10,264 nucleotides of DNA, taken from assembly GCA_005789685.1 (NCBI GenBank), contig SXXD01000217.1, positions 1-10,264 on the forward strand, given 5' to 3'. Positions 1-6,311 of this stretch are shown piece after piece; positions within the stretch are counted from its first letter, which is position 1; every line of letters begins with the position of its first letter. The DNA comes from Burkholderiales bacterium (GTDB lineage: Bacteria; Pseudomonadota; Gammaproteobacteria; Burkholderiales; Burkholderiaceae_C). A program made the position numbers and the translations under genes. Under the pieces are notes generated by a model. It worked only from the letters and a program-made list of their open reading frames with translations, searched no databases and was not told the origin of the DNA.

Positions 1-109
1 CGCCAACACTGGCGTAACGACGTTTAGAGCCGCCCAGCACCTTGATGCAAAGGACGGACTTAGCGCCGGTGTTGTCGGCAACATCCAACCGAGTTTCTGT
101 CTGAATCAT
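1..109 (-). CDS. rplN: 50S ribosomal protein L14, N-terminal part (gene runs off the left edge)
   Basis: The minus strand from the ATG at 109 reads 36 codons beginning [17 protein letters not shown] and continuing through [12 protein letters not shown], which is the start of universal ribosomal protein L14. L14 is a large-subunit protein of about 122 residues that contacts 23S rRNA and 16S rRNA across the subunit interface, so roughly the last 70% of the gene lies outside the window. The ATG at 109 fits the normal L14 N-terminus; only a weak GGGAAA-like ribosome binding site precedes it. In E. coli rplN follows rpsQ and opens the spc operon. Here no rpsQ is upstream: the neighbour is glpD, so rplN seems to head its own transcription unit. 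Identification is from residue pattern and is secure despite truncation. Confidence 0.95.
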   Translation of the reverse strand, partial: MIQTETRLDVADNTGAKSVLCIKVLGGSKRRYASVG

Positions 110-270
110 TTCAATATTTCCCAACTTGCACCTTGTGCACCTTAGGGGTCAGCGCTTTTCAGCTTGAACACTCAAGGCACCAAGATCAGTCTTGGACCCG
201 TCATCCACACCGCGAACCACTCGCCGTGCTTTTGTTTGGGTAGATAACTCCGCTTTTTTTACAAGCGAAG
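110..270 (-). promoter_or_regulatory. Probable untranslated leader of rplN with small hairpins
   Basis: This noncoding stretch lies between the predicted start site near 270 and the rplN ATG. In the minus-strand RNA sense it holds a perfect 6 bp hairpin CCAAGA-CUGA-UCUUGG (180-195), then a 5 bp hairpin CUUGA-GUGU-UCAAG (163-176), then two copies of AAGGTGCA separated by one base (127-143). No reading frame here looks like a real protein, and I saw no tRNA. Ribosomal-protein operons are often autoregulated through structured leaders, so this could be such a site, but it matches no leader family I recognise. Confidence 0.4.
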
Positions 271-276
271 CCCGCG

Positions 277-304
277 ATATTACAACAATTTTGGGCGGTG
301 TCAA
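277..304 (-). promoter_or_regulatory. Candidate sigma70 promoter for rplN
   Basis: On the minus strand a perfect -35 TTGACA (299-304) is followed after 16 bp by TAATAT (277-282), which matches the -10 consensus at 4 of 6 bases. The bases just after the -10 are GC-rich (CGCGGGC), a discriminator type common at rRNA and ribosomal-protein promoters under stringent control. The start site would be near 270, about 160 nt upstream of the rplN ATG. This is the best promoter match I saw in the window. Assignment to rplN is by position and strand. Confidence 0.65.
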
Positions 305-339
305 CACTTTTTGGGCCAAAAAACCCAAGAAAACTGCTT

Positions 340-1917
340 TTAAGGCATTTGATAGGACTTTGCCAGGGCTTCGAAATCAGCCAATTGCGGCGAGACGCCC
401 GTTTCAGTGCCCAGAATGTCTGCCACTTGGGGGGCCACCGCCAGTGCCGCACTCGCATCCAAGAACAGCAAGCGGTTTCGACGGGCCAAGACATCTTCAA
501 CCGTGCGAGCATATTCATAGCGCGCTGCAAAACGCACCATGGCTTCACTCAATTGACGGCTTGGCAACGGGCCCAACCCGATGCCTGCACCCGGCAAGCT
601 GGCCAACAGTTCTGCGTCTGTGCCATAGGGGCCGTCCGAAGCCGAAGCGCCCCACAACTTGGTATCAAGCGTCACATCTTCAGACGTCAGTGAAATAAGT
701 TGCGCATTGCGAATGGATTGCATGACATCGGCGGCCATGGCGCGGTAGGTGGTCCACTTGCCGCCCATGACACTGACCAGGCCGTTGGATGCCACTTTGA
801 CGGTGTGCTCCCGGCTGACATTGTGTGTGGCGCCTTTTTCGTTTGATTTTTCATCGGTGCGCGCTAAGGGCCGAAGCCCCGCCCACACACTGCTGACATC
901 CGAGCGCAAAGGCACTTTGACCAAGTATTTGGCGGCTTCTTGCAAGATTTGGTCAATTTCAGATTCAAGCGCCCGCGGCTCCCAATCTACTTGGGGCCTG
1001 GGCGTGTCGGTGGTGCCCAACAAGACTTTGCCTTGCCATGGCACTGCAAATAAAACACGGCCGTCTTGGGTGTGCGGTACCAACAAGGCCGATGAACCCG
1101 GCCAGAAAGAAGCATCCACCACCAGATGAACACCCTGGCTAGGCCTGACCGCATGGGGCAGTTTGGCATCGCTGGCGTTGCCAGGCTTGGAGTACAGCAT
1201 GGCCTCAATTTGATCCACCCAGACACCCGTGGCATTGACCACACAACGGGCTTTCAAACTGCGCTCTTGGCCCGTCTCTGTGTCTTGGCATGTCAGGCCT
1301 TTGATGCGGCCCGCAGGATACTCTGTCAGAAGACCTGTGACGGGCATGTGGTTCAGCACGATCGCGCCGTGAGATGCCGCGGTTCGCGCCAAGGCCAAGG
1401 CCAAGCGCGCATCGTCAAATTGGGCGTCCCAATATTTCACACCGCCCACCAAATTCGTGACTCTGACGCCCGGGAGCGCCTGCAAAGTTTCTGCATGACT
1501 TAACAAACGGGTAGGCCCCAGCCTGGCCGGGCCTGCCAACAAGTCATAAAACTTCAAACCTAGACCATAAAACAGTTGGTCTGTTCGCCGATAAGCGGGC
1601 ATCACAAAGGGCATGGGGTGGACCAAGTGGGGCGCGTTTGAAAGCAAGTGCTGGCGTTCCCGCAAGGCTTCCCAGACCAAAGGCAAATGGCCCTGCGCCA
1701 AATAACGAACACCGCCATGAACCAATTTGGTAGACCGTGACGAGGTGCCTTTGGCAAAGTCATGGGCCTCTAAAAGCACCACTTTCAAGCCTCGGACGGC
1801 CGCATCAACGGCAACGCCCAGACCCGTTGCACCGCCACCAATGATGGCGATGTCAAACTCTTGCACGGCGTCTAATTGCGCAAGCAACTGCGCCCTGTCT
1901 GTCAACAAAGGATTCAT
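340..1917 (-). CDS. glpD: Glycerol-3-phosphate dehydrogenase, FAD-dependent
   Basis: This 525-residue protein oxidises sn-glycerol-3-phosphate to dihydroxyacetone phosphate, with FAD as cofactor and the quinone pool as likely electron acceptor, at the cytoplasmic face of the membrane. An FAD-binding Rossmann motif IIGGGATGLG is at residues 25-34. The family signature GTSSRSTKLVHGGVRYL is at 57-73, and a C-terminal dinucleotide-associated motif MGGKWTTYR is at 384-392. Length is slightly above E. coli GlpD (501). The ATG at 1917 places the Rossmann motif near the N-terminus as expected. It begins 9 bp after the glpK stop on the same strand, so the two are almost certainly cotranscribed. Its TAA stop (340-342) is only 35 bp before the -35 of the candidate rplN promoter, and I see no strong terminator between. 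It has no transmembrane segments, as expected of a peripheral enzyme. Confidence 0.95.
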   Translation of the reverse strand: MNPLLTDRAQLLAQLDAVQEFDIAIIGGGATGLGVAVDAAVRGLKVVLLEAHDFAKGTSSRSTKLVHGGVRYLAQGHLPLVWEALRERQHLLSNAPHLVHPMPFVMPAYRRTDQLFYGLGLKFYDLLAGPARLGPTRLLSHAETLQALPGVRVTNLVGGVKYWDAQFDDARLALALARTAASHGAIVLNHMPVTGLLTEYPAGRIKGLTCQDTETGQERSLKARCVVNATGVWVDQIEAMLYSKPGNASDAKLPHAVRPSQGVHLVVDASFWPGSSALLVPHTQDGRVLFAVPWQGKVLLGTTDTPRPQVDWEPRALESEIDQILQEAAKYLVKVPLRSDVSSVWAGLRPLARTDEKSNEKGATHNVSREHTVKVASNGLVSVMGGKWTTYRAMAADVMQSIRNAQLISLTSEDVTLDTKLWGASASDGPYGTDAELLASLPGAGIGLGPLPSRQLSEAMVRFAARYEYARTVEDVLARRNRLLFLDASAALAVAPQVADILGTETGVSPQLADFEALAKSYQMP

Positions 1918-1926
1918 GCAGTATTT

Positions 1927-3447
1927 CTAATCTTTCGCCCAAGCTCGTGAACGGTCGACAGCTTCTCGCCAACGTGCATGTCCGGTTTGCCTGGCTTGAT
2001 TGGCGAGAGCACTTGTGTGCGGCACAAACTTTCGATCGATCGACCATTGGGCTGTGATTTCTTCGGCGCCCGTCCAAAACCCAGTGGCCAATCCCGCCAG
2101 ATAGGCGGCGCCCAATGCGGTGGTTTCTGTCACGCTGGCGCGCACCACCGGCACACCCAAAGCATCTGCCTGCATTTGCATGAGCAAATTGTTTTGGCTG
2201 GCGCCGCCATCGACACGCAATTCGGTCAATGGCAAGCCACTGTCTTTGGACATGGCCAAAAACACATCGGCCACTTGCCAAGCAATGGCCTCTAAGGCGG
2301 CACGCGCAATGTGGGCGCGCGTGGTGCCACGCGTCATGCCGACCAAGGTGCCGCGCGCTTGGCCATCCCAGTCGGGGGTACCTAAACCCGCAAAGGCGGG
2401 CACCAAGTACACATCGCCTGTGTTGGGCACGCTGGCTGCCAGCGCTTCGACGTCGCTGGCTTTTTGAATGATTTGCAAACCATCACGCAGCCATTGCACC
2501 GTGGCGCCAGCCATGAAGACAGAGCCTTCCAGCGCATAAGCGGTTGAATGCGATCCCTTTGCAACAGCTTGGGAGCCTTGCCAAGCCACTGTGGTCAGTA
2601 ATTGATTGCGGCTTTGAACCGGCACATGGCCCGTGTTCATGAGCATGAAGCAGCCAGTGCCGTAGGTGTTTTTGGCCATGCCTGGCGCAAAACAAGCTTG
2701 GCCAAACGTAGCGGCTTGTTGATCGCCGGCCAAGCCTGCAATGGGCACTGACACACCCAACAGATGCGCATCTGTTTCGGCCAACACACCGCTGCTTGGT
2801 ACCACCCGCGGCAAGATTGAAAAGGGAATGTTGAATTGCTTGAGCAAACTGGCATCCCAAGCTTGGGTATGCAAGTTGTACAACATGGTTCGCGACGCGT
2901 TGCTAGGATCGGTGGCGTGGACGCGGCCCCCCGTGAGTTGCCAAATGAGCCATGTATCAATGGTGCCGAATGCCAAGTGCCCCTGCTCTGCCAGACGCCT
3001 AGCGCCTTTCACATGGTCGAGCAGCCAGGCAATTTTAGTGGCTGAAAAATAGGCGTCTAAAACCAAACCTGTTTTCTTTTGAATGCCTGCGGCCAAGCCC
3101 TGACGTTTGAGGCTTTCACAAACCCCAGCGGTTCTGCGATCCTGCCAAACAATGGCAGGCGCAATGGGTTGGCCTGTTCTTCGGTCCCAAAGCACGCTTG
3201 TTTCGCGCTGGTTGGTGATGCCAATGCTTTGTATGTGAGTGGCAGAAACGCCCACTTTTTGCAGAACGGCTTGCAGGACATTTTTTTGTGTTTGCCAAAT
3301 TTCATGCGCGTCATGCTCGACCCAGCCCGGCTTGGGAAAGTATTGAGTGAACTCTTGTTGAGCGGTGGCAACGGGCTGGCCATTGCGGTTGAACAACACC
3401 GCCCTAGAACTGGTGGTGCCTTGGTCAAGTGCAAGGATGTACTTCAT
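1927..3447 (-). CDS. glpK: Glycerol kinase
   Basis: A 506-residue FGGY-family kinase that makes sn-glycerol-3-phosphate from glycerol and ATP in the cytoplasm, feeding GlpD encoded 9 bp downstream. It starts [15 protein letters not shown], with the phosphate-binding motif DQGTTSSR at 8-15. Substrate residues known from E. coli GlpK appear conserved: R81-E82, W101, Y133 and D242-Q243. FGGY signatures are YGTGCFML (262-269) and DGGASQNN (413-420). The length is close to E. coli GlpK (502). The frame stays open to 3762, but the ATG at 3445-3447 gives the exact family N-terminus, and the extra 105 residues overlap proC and are not GlpK-like. Aligning back from GDQQ, the E. coli loop GGKGGTR that binds fructose-1,6-bisphosphate is replaced here by AHLLGVS, with the key arginine becoming S233. 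FBP inhibition is therefore probably absent (inference). Confidence 0.97.
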   Translation of the reverse strand: MKYILALDQGTTSSRAVLFNRNGQPVATAQQEFTQYFPKPGWVEHDAHEIWQTQKNVLQAVLQKVGVSATHIQSIGITNQRETSVLWDRRTGQPIAPAIVWQDRRTAGVCESLKRQGLAAGIQKKTGLVLDAYFSATKIAWLLDHVKGARRLAEQGHLAFGTIDTWLIWQLTGGRVHATDPSNASRTMLYNLHTQAWDASLLKQFNIPFSILPRVVPSSGVLAETDAHLLGVSVPIAGLAGDQQAATFGQACFAPGMAKNTYGTGCFMLMNTGHVPVQSRNQLLTTVAWQGSQAVAKGSHSTAYALEGSVFMAGATVQWLRDGLQIIQKASDVEALAASVPNTGDVYLVPAFAGLGTPDWDGQARGTLVGMTRGTTRAHIARAALEAIAWQVADVFLAMSKDSGLPLTELRVDGGASQNNLLMQMQADALGVPVVRASVTETTALGAAYLAGLATGFWTGAEEITAQWSIDRKFVPHTSALANQARQTGHARWREAVDRSRAWAKD

Positions 3448-3461
3448 GGCAGGAAGATTAA

Positions 3462-3481
3462 CCGAAAGCTGTGCTCCGAAA
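3462..3481 (-). promoter_or_regulatory. Paired TTTCGG motifs, possible GlpR-type operator
   Basis: In the glpK sense TTTCGG occurs twice, at 3476-3481 and 3462-3467, repeating every 14 bp and just downstream of the predicted glpK start site. The E. coli GlpR (DeoR family) operator is built from TTCG and CGAA half-sites. A further palindrome TTTTCGAAAA lies at 3561-3570. The two copies here are direct rather than inverted repeats, so assignment to GlpR is speculative, and no glpR gene is in the window. Confidence 0.25.
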
Positions 3482-3486
3482 AAGAG

Positions 3487-3516
3487 ACAATAAGACCAAT
3501 TGGTCAAATCAGGCAA
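3487..3516 (-). promoter_or_regulatory. Candidate promoter of glpKD
   Basis: On the minus strand TTGCCT (3511-3516) and TATTGT (3487-3492) are 18 bp apart, each matching the sigma70 consensus at 4 of 6 bases. The start site would be near 3480, about 33 nt upstream of the glpK ATG. A perfect 12 bp palindrome fills much of the spacer. The match is moderate, and other hexamer choices in this AT-rich region are possible. Confidence 0.35.
3494..3505. promoter_or_regulatory. Perfect 12 bp palindrome GACCAATTGGTC, candidate operator
   Basis: GACCAATTGGTC is a perfect inverted repeat in the divergent glpK-proC control region. It lies between the -35 and -10 of the candidate glpK promoter, where a bound repressor would block polymerase. 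I do not recognise a specific regulator for it. It could instead serve proC, or be chance in AT-rich DNA. Confidence 0.35.
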
Positions 3517-3560
3517 AATAATTCTAACTTTGGCCGTCCTTGTGCAATGGCTCTGCCTAT

Positions 3561-3570
3561 TTTTCGAAAA
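3561..3570. promoter_or_regulatory. Palindrome TTTTCGAAAA just upstream of proC
   Basis: A perfect 10 bp palindrome ends 6 bp before the proC ATG, and 113 bp separate it from the glpK ATG. The TTCGAA core resembles DeoR/GlpR half-sites. At this position it could affect proC translation or initiation as readily as glpK. Confidence 0.25.
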
Positions 3571-3576
3571 TGATTC

Positions 3577-4437
3577 ATGACTGCAACGACTCACATTGAT
3601 TTTCAAAAAGTGCGATTGGCCTTCATCGGCGGCGGCAACATGGCCAGCGCCATTTTGGGTGGCCTGATAAGACAAGGCCTTGCGCATAGCCAAGTGGTCG
3701 TGATTGAGCCCTTTGCAGAAACTGCCGCCAAGCTTCAAACAGAATTTGGCGTTCAAGTTCATGCTGCTGCCTCAACTGATTCAGCGGCCTCTGCTGTTTT
3801 GACCCATGCAGATTTGGTGGTTTGGGCTGTGAAGCCGCAAGTATTTAAAGAAGCGGCTTTGCCAGTAGCCGCTTTCACCCAAAAGGCGCTTCACTTGTCA
3901 GTGGCCGCAGGCATTCGAAGCGACAGCATTGCGCGCTGGCTTCAAACAGATCGCGTGGTGCGCAGCATGCCCAATACGCCGGCCTTGGTGGGTCAGGGCA
4001 TTACGGGTTTATTTTCCCGTGCAGGTGTGTCGGCAACAGACAAGCAGTTGGTTGAACAAGTTCTAAAAAGCACAGGCGAGTGGCTTTGGGTCAAACAAGA
4101 ATCCGACTTGGATGTGGTCACTGCGCTTTCGGGTTCTGGGCCTGCTTATGTGTTTTATTTTTTAGAAACCATGACAGAAGCGGGTGTTCAGATGGGCTTA
4201 AGCCAAGAACAAGCCTACCACTTGGCCAAGGCCACCTTTGGCGGTGCCACACATTTGGCGCGTCAATCAACAGAAACACCTGAAGTGCTGCGCCAGCGCG
4301 TCACTTCAAAGGGTGGCACCACCTATGCGGCGCTCACATCCATGGCCGAGGACCATGTGAAAGAAGCTTTTGTGAAAGCCATGCTGGCAGCACAAAAGCG
4401 AGCTGGTGAATTGGGTGATGAGTTCGGCAAAGACTGA
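3577..4437 (+). CDS. proC: Pyrroline-5-carboxylate reductase
   Basis: This 286-residue enzyme reduces 1-pyrroline-5-carboxylate to L-proline with NAD(P)H in the cytoplasm, the final step of proline synthesis. The N-terminal Rossmann motif FIGGGNMA is at 16-23. VRSMPNTP is at 128-135, SGSGPAY at 185-191 and the C-terminal family signature VTSKGGTT at 242-249. Length is close to other ProC proteins (about 270), with a short N-terminal extension of about 12 residues before the first beta strand. The ATG at 3577 is the start. An upstream ATG at 3547 is in frame, but its reading is closed by TGA at 3571-3573, and the ribosome binding site is weak. The gene stands alone on this strand, divergent from glpK and convergent with ubiA. 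No clear promoter was found within the 129 bp upstream. Confidence 0.97.
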   Translation: MTATTHIDFQKVRLAFIGGGNMASAILGGLIRQGLAHSQVVVIEPFAETAAKLQTEFGVQVHAAASTDSAASAVLTHADLVVWAVKPQVFKEAALPVAAFTQKALHLSVAAGIRSDSIARWLQTDRVVRSMPNTPALVGQGITGLFSRAGVSATDKQLVEQVLKSTGEWLWVKQESDLDVVTALSGSGPAYVFYFLETMTEAGVQMGLSQEQAYHLAKATFGGATHLARQSTETPEVLRQRVTSKGGTTYAALTSMAEDHVKEAFVKAMLAAQKRAGELGDEFGKD

Positions 4438-4452
4438 TCAGATTCAGATCAG
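4434..4452. terminator. Inverted repeat between convergent proC and ubiA, possible bidirectional terminator
   Basis: CTGATC (4434-4439) and GATCAG (4447-4452) form a perfect 6 bp stem with a 7-base loop. The stem overlaps the proC TGA (4435-4437) and the ubiA TGA (4449-4451). It works in both directions, as expected where two genes converge, but there is no T-run on either side and the stem is short and AT-containing. An efficient intrinsic terminator is therefore uncertain. Confidence 0.35.
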
Positions 4453-5297
4453 ATGTGGCTGAGTGCCACGCCCACAAAAGCTGCAAAACCTACCCAGTGG
4501 TTCAAGCGAAATGCTTTGAAGCACCCATCTCGCGTTCGGTCTTTGATGAGCCAAAAATGCCATGCGGCCTGAAGTGCTGCAACAGCCAAGCCCACCAACA
4601 AAAGAGGCTTTTCGGATGCATTCAGCACCACGCCCCAAACACCCACAAAGGCAGCATAGAAAAACATCACCGCCGCCACATCCCATTGGCCCAAGGTGAT
4701 GGCAGAAGTTTTCATGCCAATTCTCAAATCGTCGTCGCGGTCGACCATGGCGTACTCGGTGTCGTAGGCTAAGACCCAAAACAAATTGCCAAGCAATAGC
4801 GCCCAAGCGATGCTTGGTACTTCACCCGTGACGGCGGCAAACGCCATGGGAATGCCGAAGCTGAATGCAACGCCCAGCACAGCTTGAGGCATGGCCACAA
4901 AGCGCTTGGCATACGGATAGGCCACTGCAACTGCCATTGCAGCAAAGGACCAAGCCATGGTTTCTGGGCGCAAAGTAAGTACCAGGCCAAACGCCAACAT
5001 TGCCAGAACAGCGCCGAGGATCAAAGCCTCTTTGACACCGATGCGGCCGCTGGTGACAGGACGCTCGGCTGTGCGTTTGACATGCTTGTCAAAATCGCGA
5101 TCGGCCACGTCGTTCAAACAACACCCGGCACTGCGCATGAGAATGGTGCCGATTGTGAAAACGACCAACAAATGCCAGCCTGGAAAACCACCTGATGCCA
5201 CCCACAAAGCAGACAGCGTAGGCCATAACAACAAGAGCCAACCTGCAGGCCGATTCCAGCGAATGAGGTCCAAATACAATCTGATTTTTACACGCAT
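4449..5297 (-). CDS. ubiA: 4-hydroxybenzoate polyprenyltransferase (octaprenyltransferase)
   Basis: A 282-residue integral inner-membrane prenyltransferase that attaches the polyprenyl tail to 4-hydroxybenzoate, committing it to ubiquinone. The two Asp-rich, Mg-diphosphate-binding motifs of the UbiA family are present: NDVADRDFD at 62-70 (N62, D63, D66, D70) and [12 protein letters not shown] at 179-190. YPYAKR is at 127-132. Between them are several hydrophobic stretches consistent with the usual 8-9 helices, for example around 20-32, 43-56, 91-109, 114-128, 165-177 and 207-225. Length fits the family (E. coli 290). The ATG at 5297 gives a normal N-terminus with the RWNRPAG motif at 13-19, and the Shine-Dalgarno match is poor. 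It lies 39 bp downstream of oxyR on the same strand, so cotranscription is likely. The menaquinone enzyme MenA is less likely, given the typical UbiA motif context. Confidence 0.96.
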   Translation of the reverse strand: MRVKIRLYLDLIRWNRPAGWLLLLWPTLSALWVASGGFPGWHLLVVFTIGTILMRSAGCCLNDVADRDFDKHVKRTAERPVTSGRIGVKEALILGAVLAMLAFGLVLTLRPETMAWSFAAMAVAVAYPYAKRFVAMPQAVLGVAFSFGIPMAFAAVTGEVPSIAWALLLGNLFWVLAYDTEYAMVDRDDDLRIGMKTSAITLGQWDVAAVMFFYAAFVGVWGVVLNASEKPLLLVGLAVAALQAAWHFWLIKDRTRDGCFKAFRLNHWVGFAAFVGVALSHI

Positions 5298-5336
5298 GAG
5301 ATGAAAAATTATCCAATTAAACAGCTCGAACAGGCA

Positions 5337-6302
5337 TCATGACAAGCGCGTCACCCCAGGCAGTTCACACGCATAAATGGCATTGCGAAGTGCAGCAATG
5401 GCTTCATAGCGCGTGAAGCTTTTGCGCCAAACCATGACCACACGGCGCGTGGGTGGCAAGCCCCCTGCTTCGTCCACGATGGGCAAATAAGCAATGTCCG
5501 GGTCCTCGTGTTTTTTTCGCTTGGGTTCTTTGGCGAGTGCTTCAGCAGGCACCGACAAACGCGGCACCAAAGTGACGCCCATACCAGCCGCCACCATGTG
5601 CTTGATGGTTTCCAAGGAGGAGCCTTCAAAGCTTTTCCGAATGCCTTCTGCGTTGCTTGAAAACCTTGCAAACTCTGGGCACACTTCGAGCACATGGTCT
5701 CTGAAGCAGTGGCCATTGCCAAGCAACAACATGGTTTCGTTTTTAAGTTGCTCAGCCGTGATTGATTTTTTCTTGGCCAGCAAATGCTTCACGGGCAATG
5801 CGGCCATGAAGGGCTCATCGTACAAAGACGCGGTGGCCAATCCGGCATCGGGAAAAGGCTCAGCCAAGATGGCGCAATCAATTTCGCCAGCACGCAGCAT
5901 CTCCATGAGTTTGACCGTGAAGTTCTCTTGCAACATCAAAGGCATTTGCGGCGCCTTCTTCATGATCTGACGCATCAGGTCGGGCAACAAGTAAGGGCCG
6001 ATGGTGTAGATCACACCCAAACGCAAAGTACCTGCCAAGGGGTCTTTGCCGCGCTTGGCAATTTCTTTGATCTCTGCCGCTTGCTCCAACACAAGCTGTG
6101 CATGGCGAATTATTTCTTCGCCCAAAGGCGTCGTGCTCACCTCATTGGCGCTACGCTCGAACAACTTCGTATCGAGTTCTTCCTCGAGTTTCTTAATGGC
6201 CACCGACAGGGTAGGTTGCGATACGTGACACGCGTCGGCCGCCTTGCCAAAGTGCCGTTCGCGGGCCACGGCCACAATGTATTTCAGCTCAGTCAGGGTC
6301 AT
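5337..6302 (-). CDS. oxyR: LysR-family peroxide-sensing regulator OxyR
   Basis: This 321-residue transcription factor has an N-terminal winged helix-turn-helix (about 1-60; the recognition helix is around SQPTLSVAIKKLEEEL, 28-43) and a LysR substrate-type sensor domain (about 90-305). The segment GHCFRDHVLEVC places cysteines at 199 and 208, exactly the residue numbers of the E. coli OxyR redox pair, with eight residues between. H198 and R201, which help tune C199, are also kept, and C25 and C143 match E. coli too. This argues strongly for OxyR: peroxide forms the C199-C208 disulfide and switches on catalase, alkyl hydroperoxide reductase and related genes. The gene is 9 bp downstream of recG and 39 bp upstream of ubiA on the same strand. 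It therefore lacks an adjacent divergent target gene, and its expression may depend on the recG promoter. Confidence 0.95.
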   Translation of the reverse strand: MTLTELKYIVAVARERHFGKAADACHVSQPTLSVAIKKLEEELDTKLFERSANEVSTTPLGEEIIRHAQLVLEQAAEIKEIAKRGKDPLAGTLRLGVIYTIGPYLLPDLMRQIMKKAPQMPLMLQENFTVKLMEMLRAGEIDCAILAEPFPDAGLATASLYDEPFMAALPVKHLLAKKKSITAEQLKNETMLLLGNGHCFRDHVLEVCPEFARFSSNAEGIRKSFEGSSLETIKHMVAAGMGVTLVPRLSVPAEALAKEPKRKKHEDPDIAYLPIVDEAGGLPPTRRVVMVWRKSFTRYEAIAALRNAIYACELPGVTRLS

Positions 6303-6311
6303 GCCAATTTC

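Noticed and set aside
311..328. TTGGG/CCCAA hairpin as a glpD terminator
   Set aside because: The stem is only 5 bp with an 8-base loop, and no T-run follows on the minus strand; it is too weak to call.
110..339. A tRNA gene or small ORF between rplN and glpD
   Set aside because: The hairpins are too short and badly placed for a cloverleaf, and no short frame has a start with a ribosome binding site or a recognisable protein.
192..698. A plus-strand open frame of 168 codons near the left end
   Set aside because: It mostly lies antisense to the glpD 3' end and the rplN promoter, and its composition is that of a shadow frame with no recognisable domain.
3448..3762. A 105-residue N-terminal extension of glpK in the same open frame
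   Set aside because: GlpK homology begins exactly at the ATG at 3447. The extension overlaps the start of proC on the other strand and contains no family sequence.
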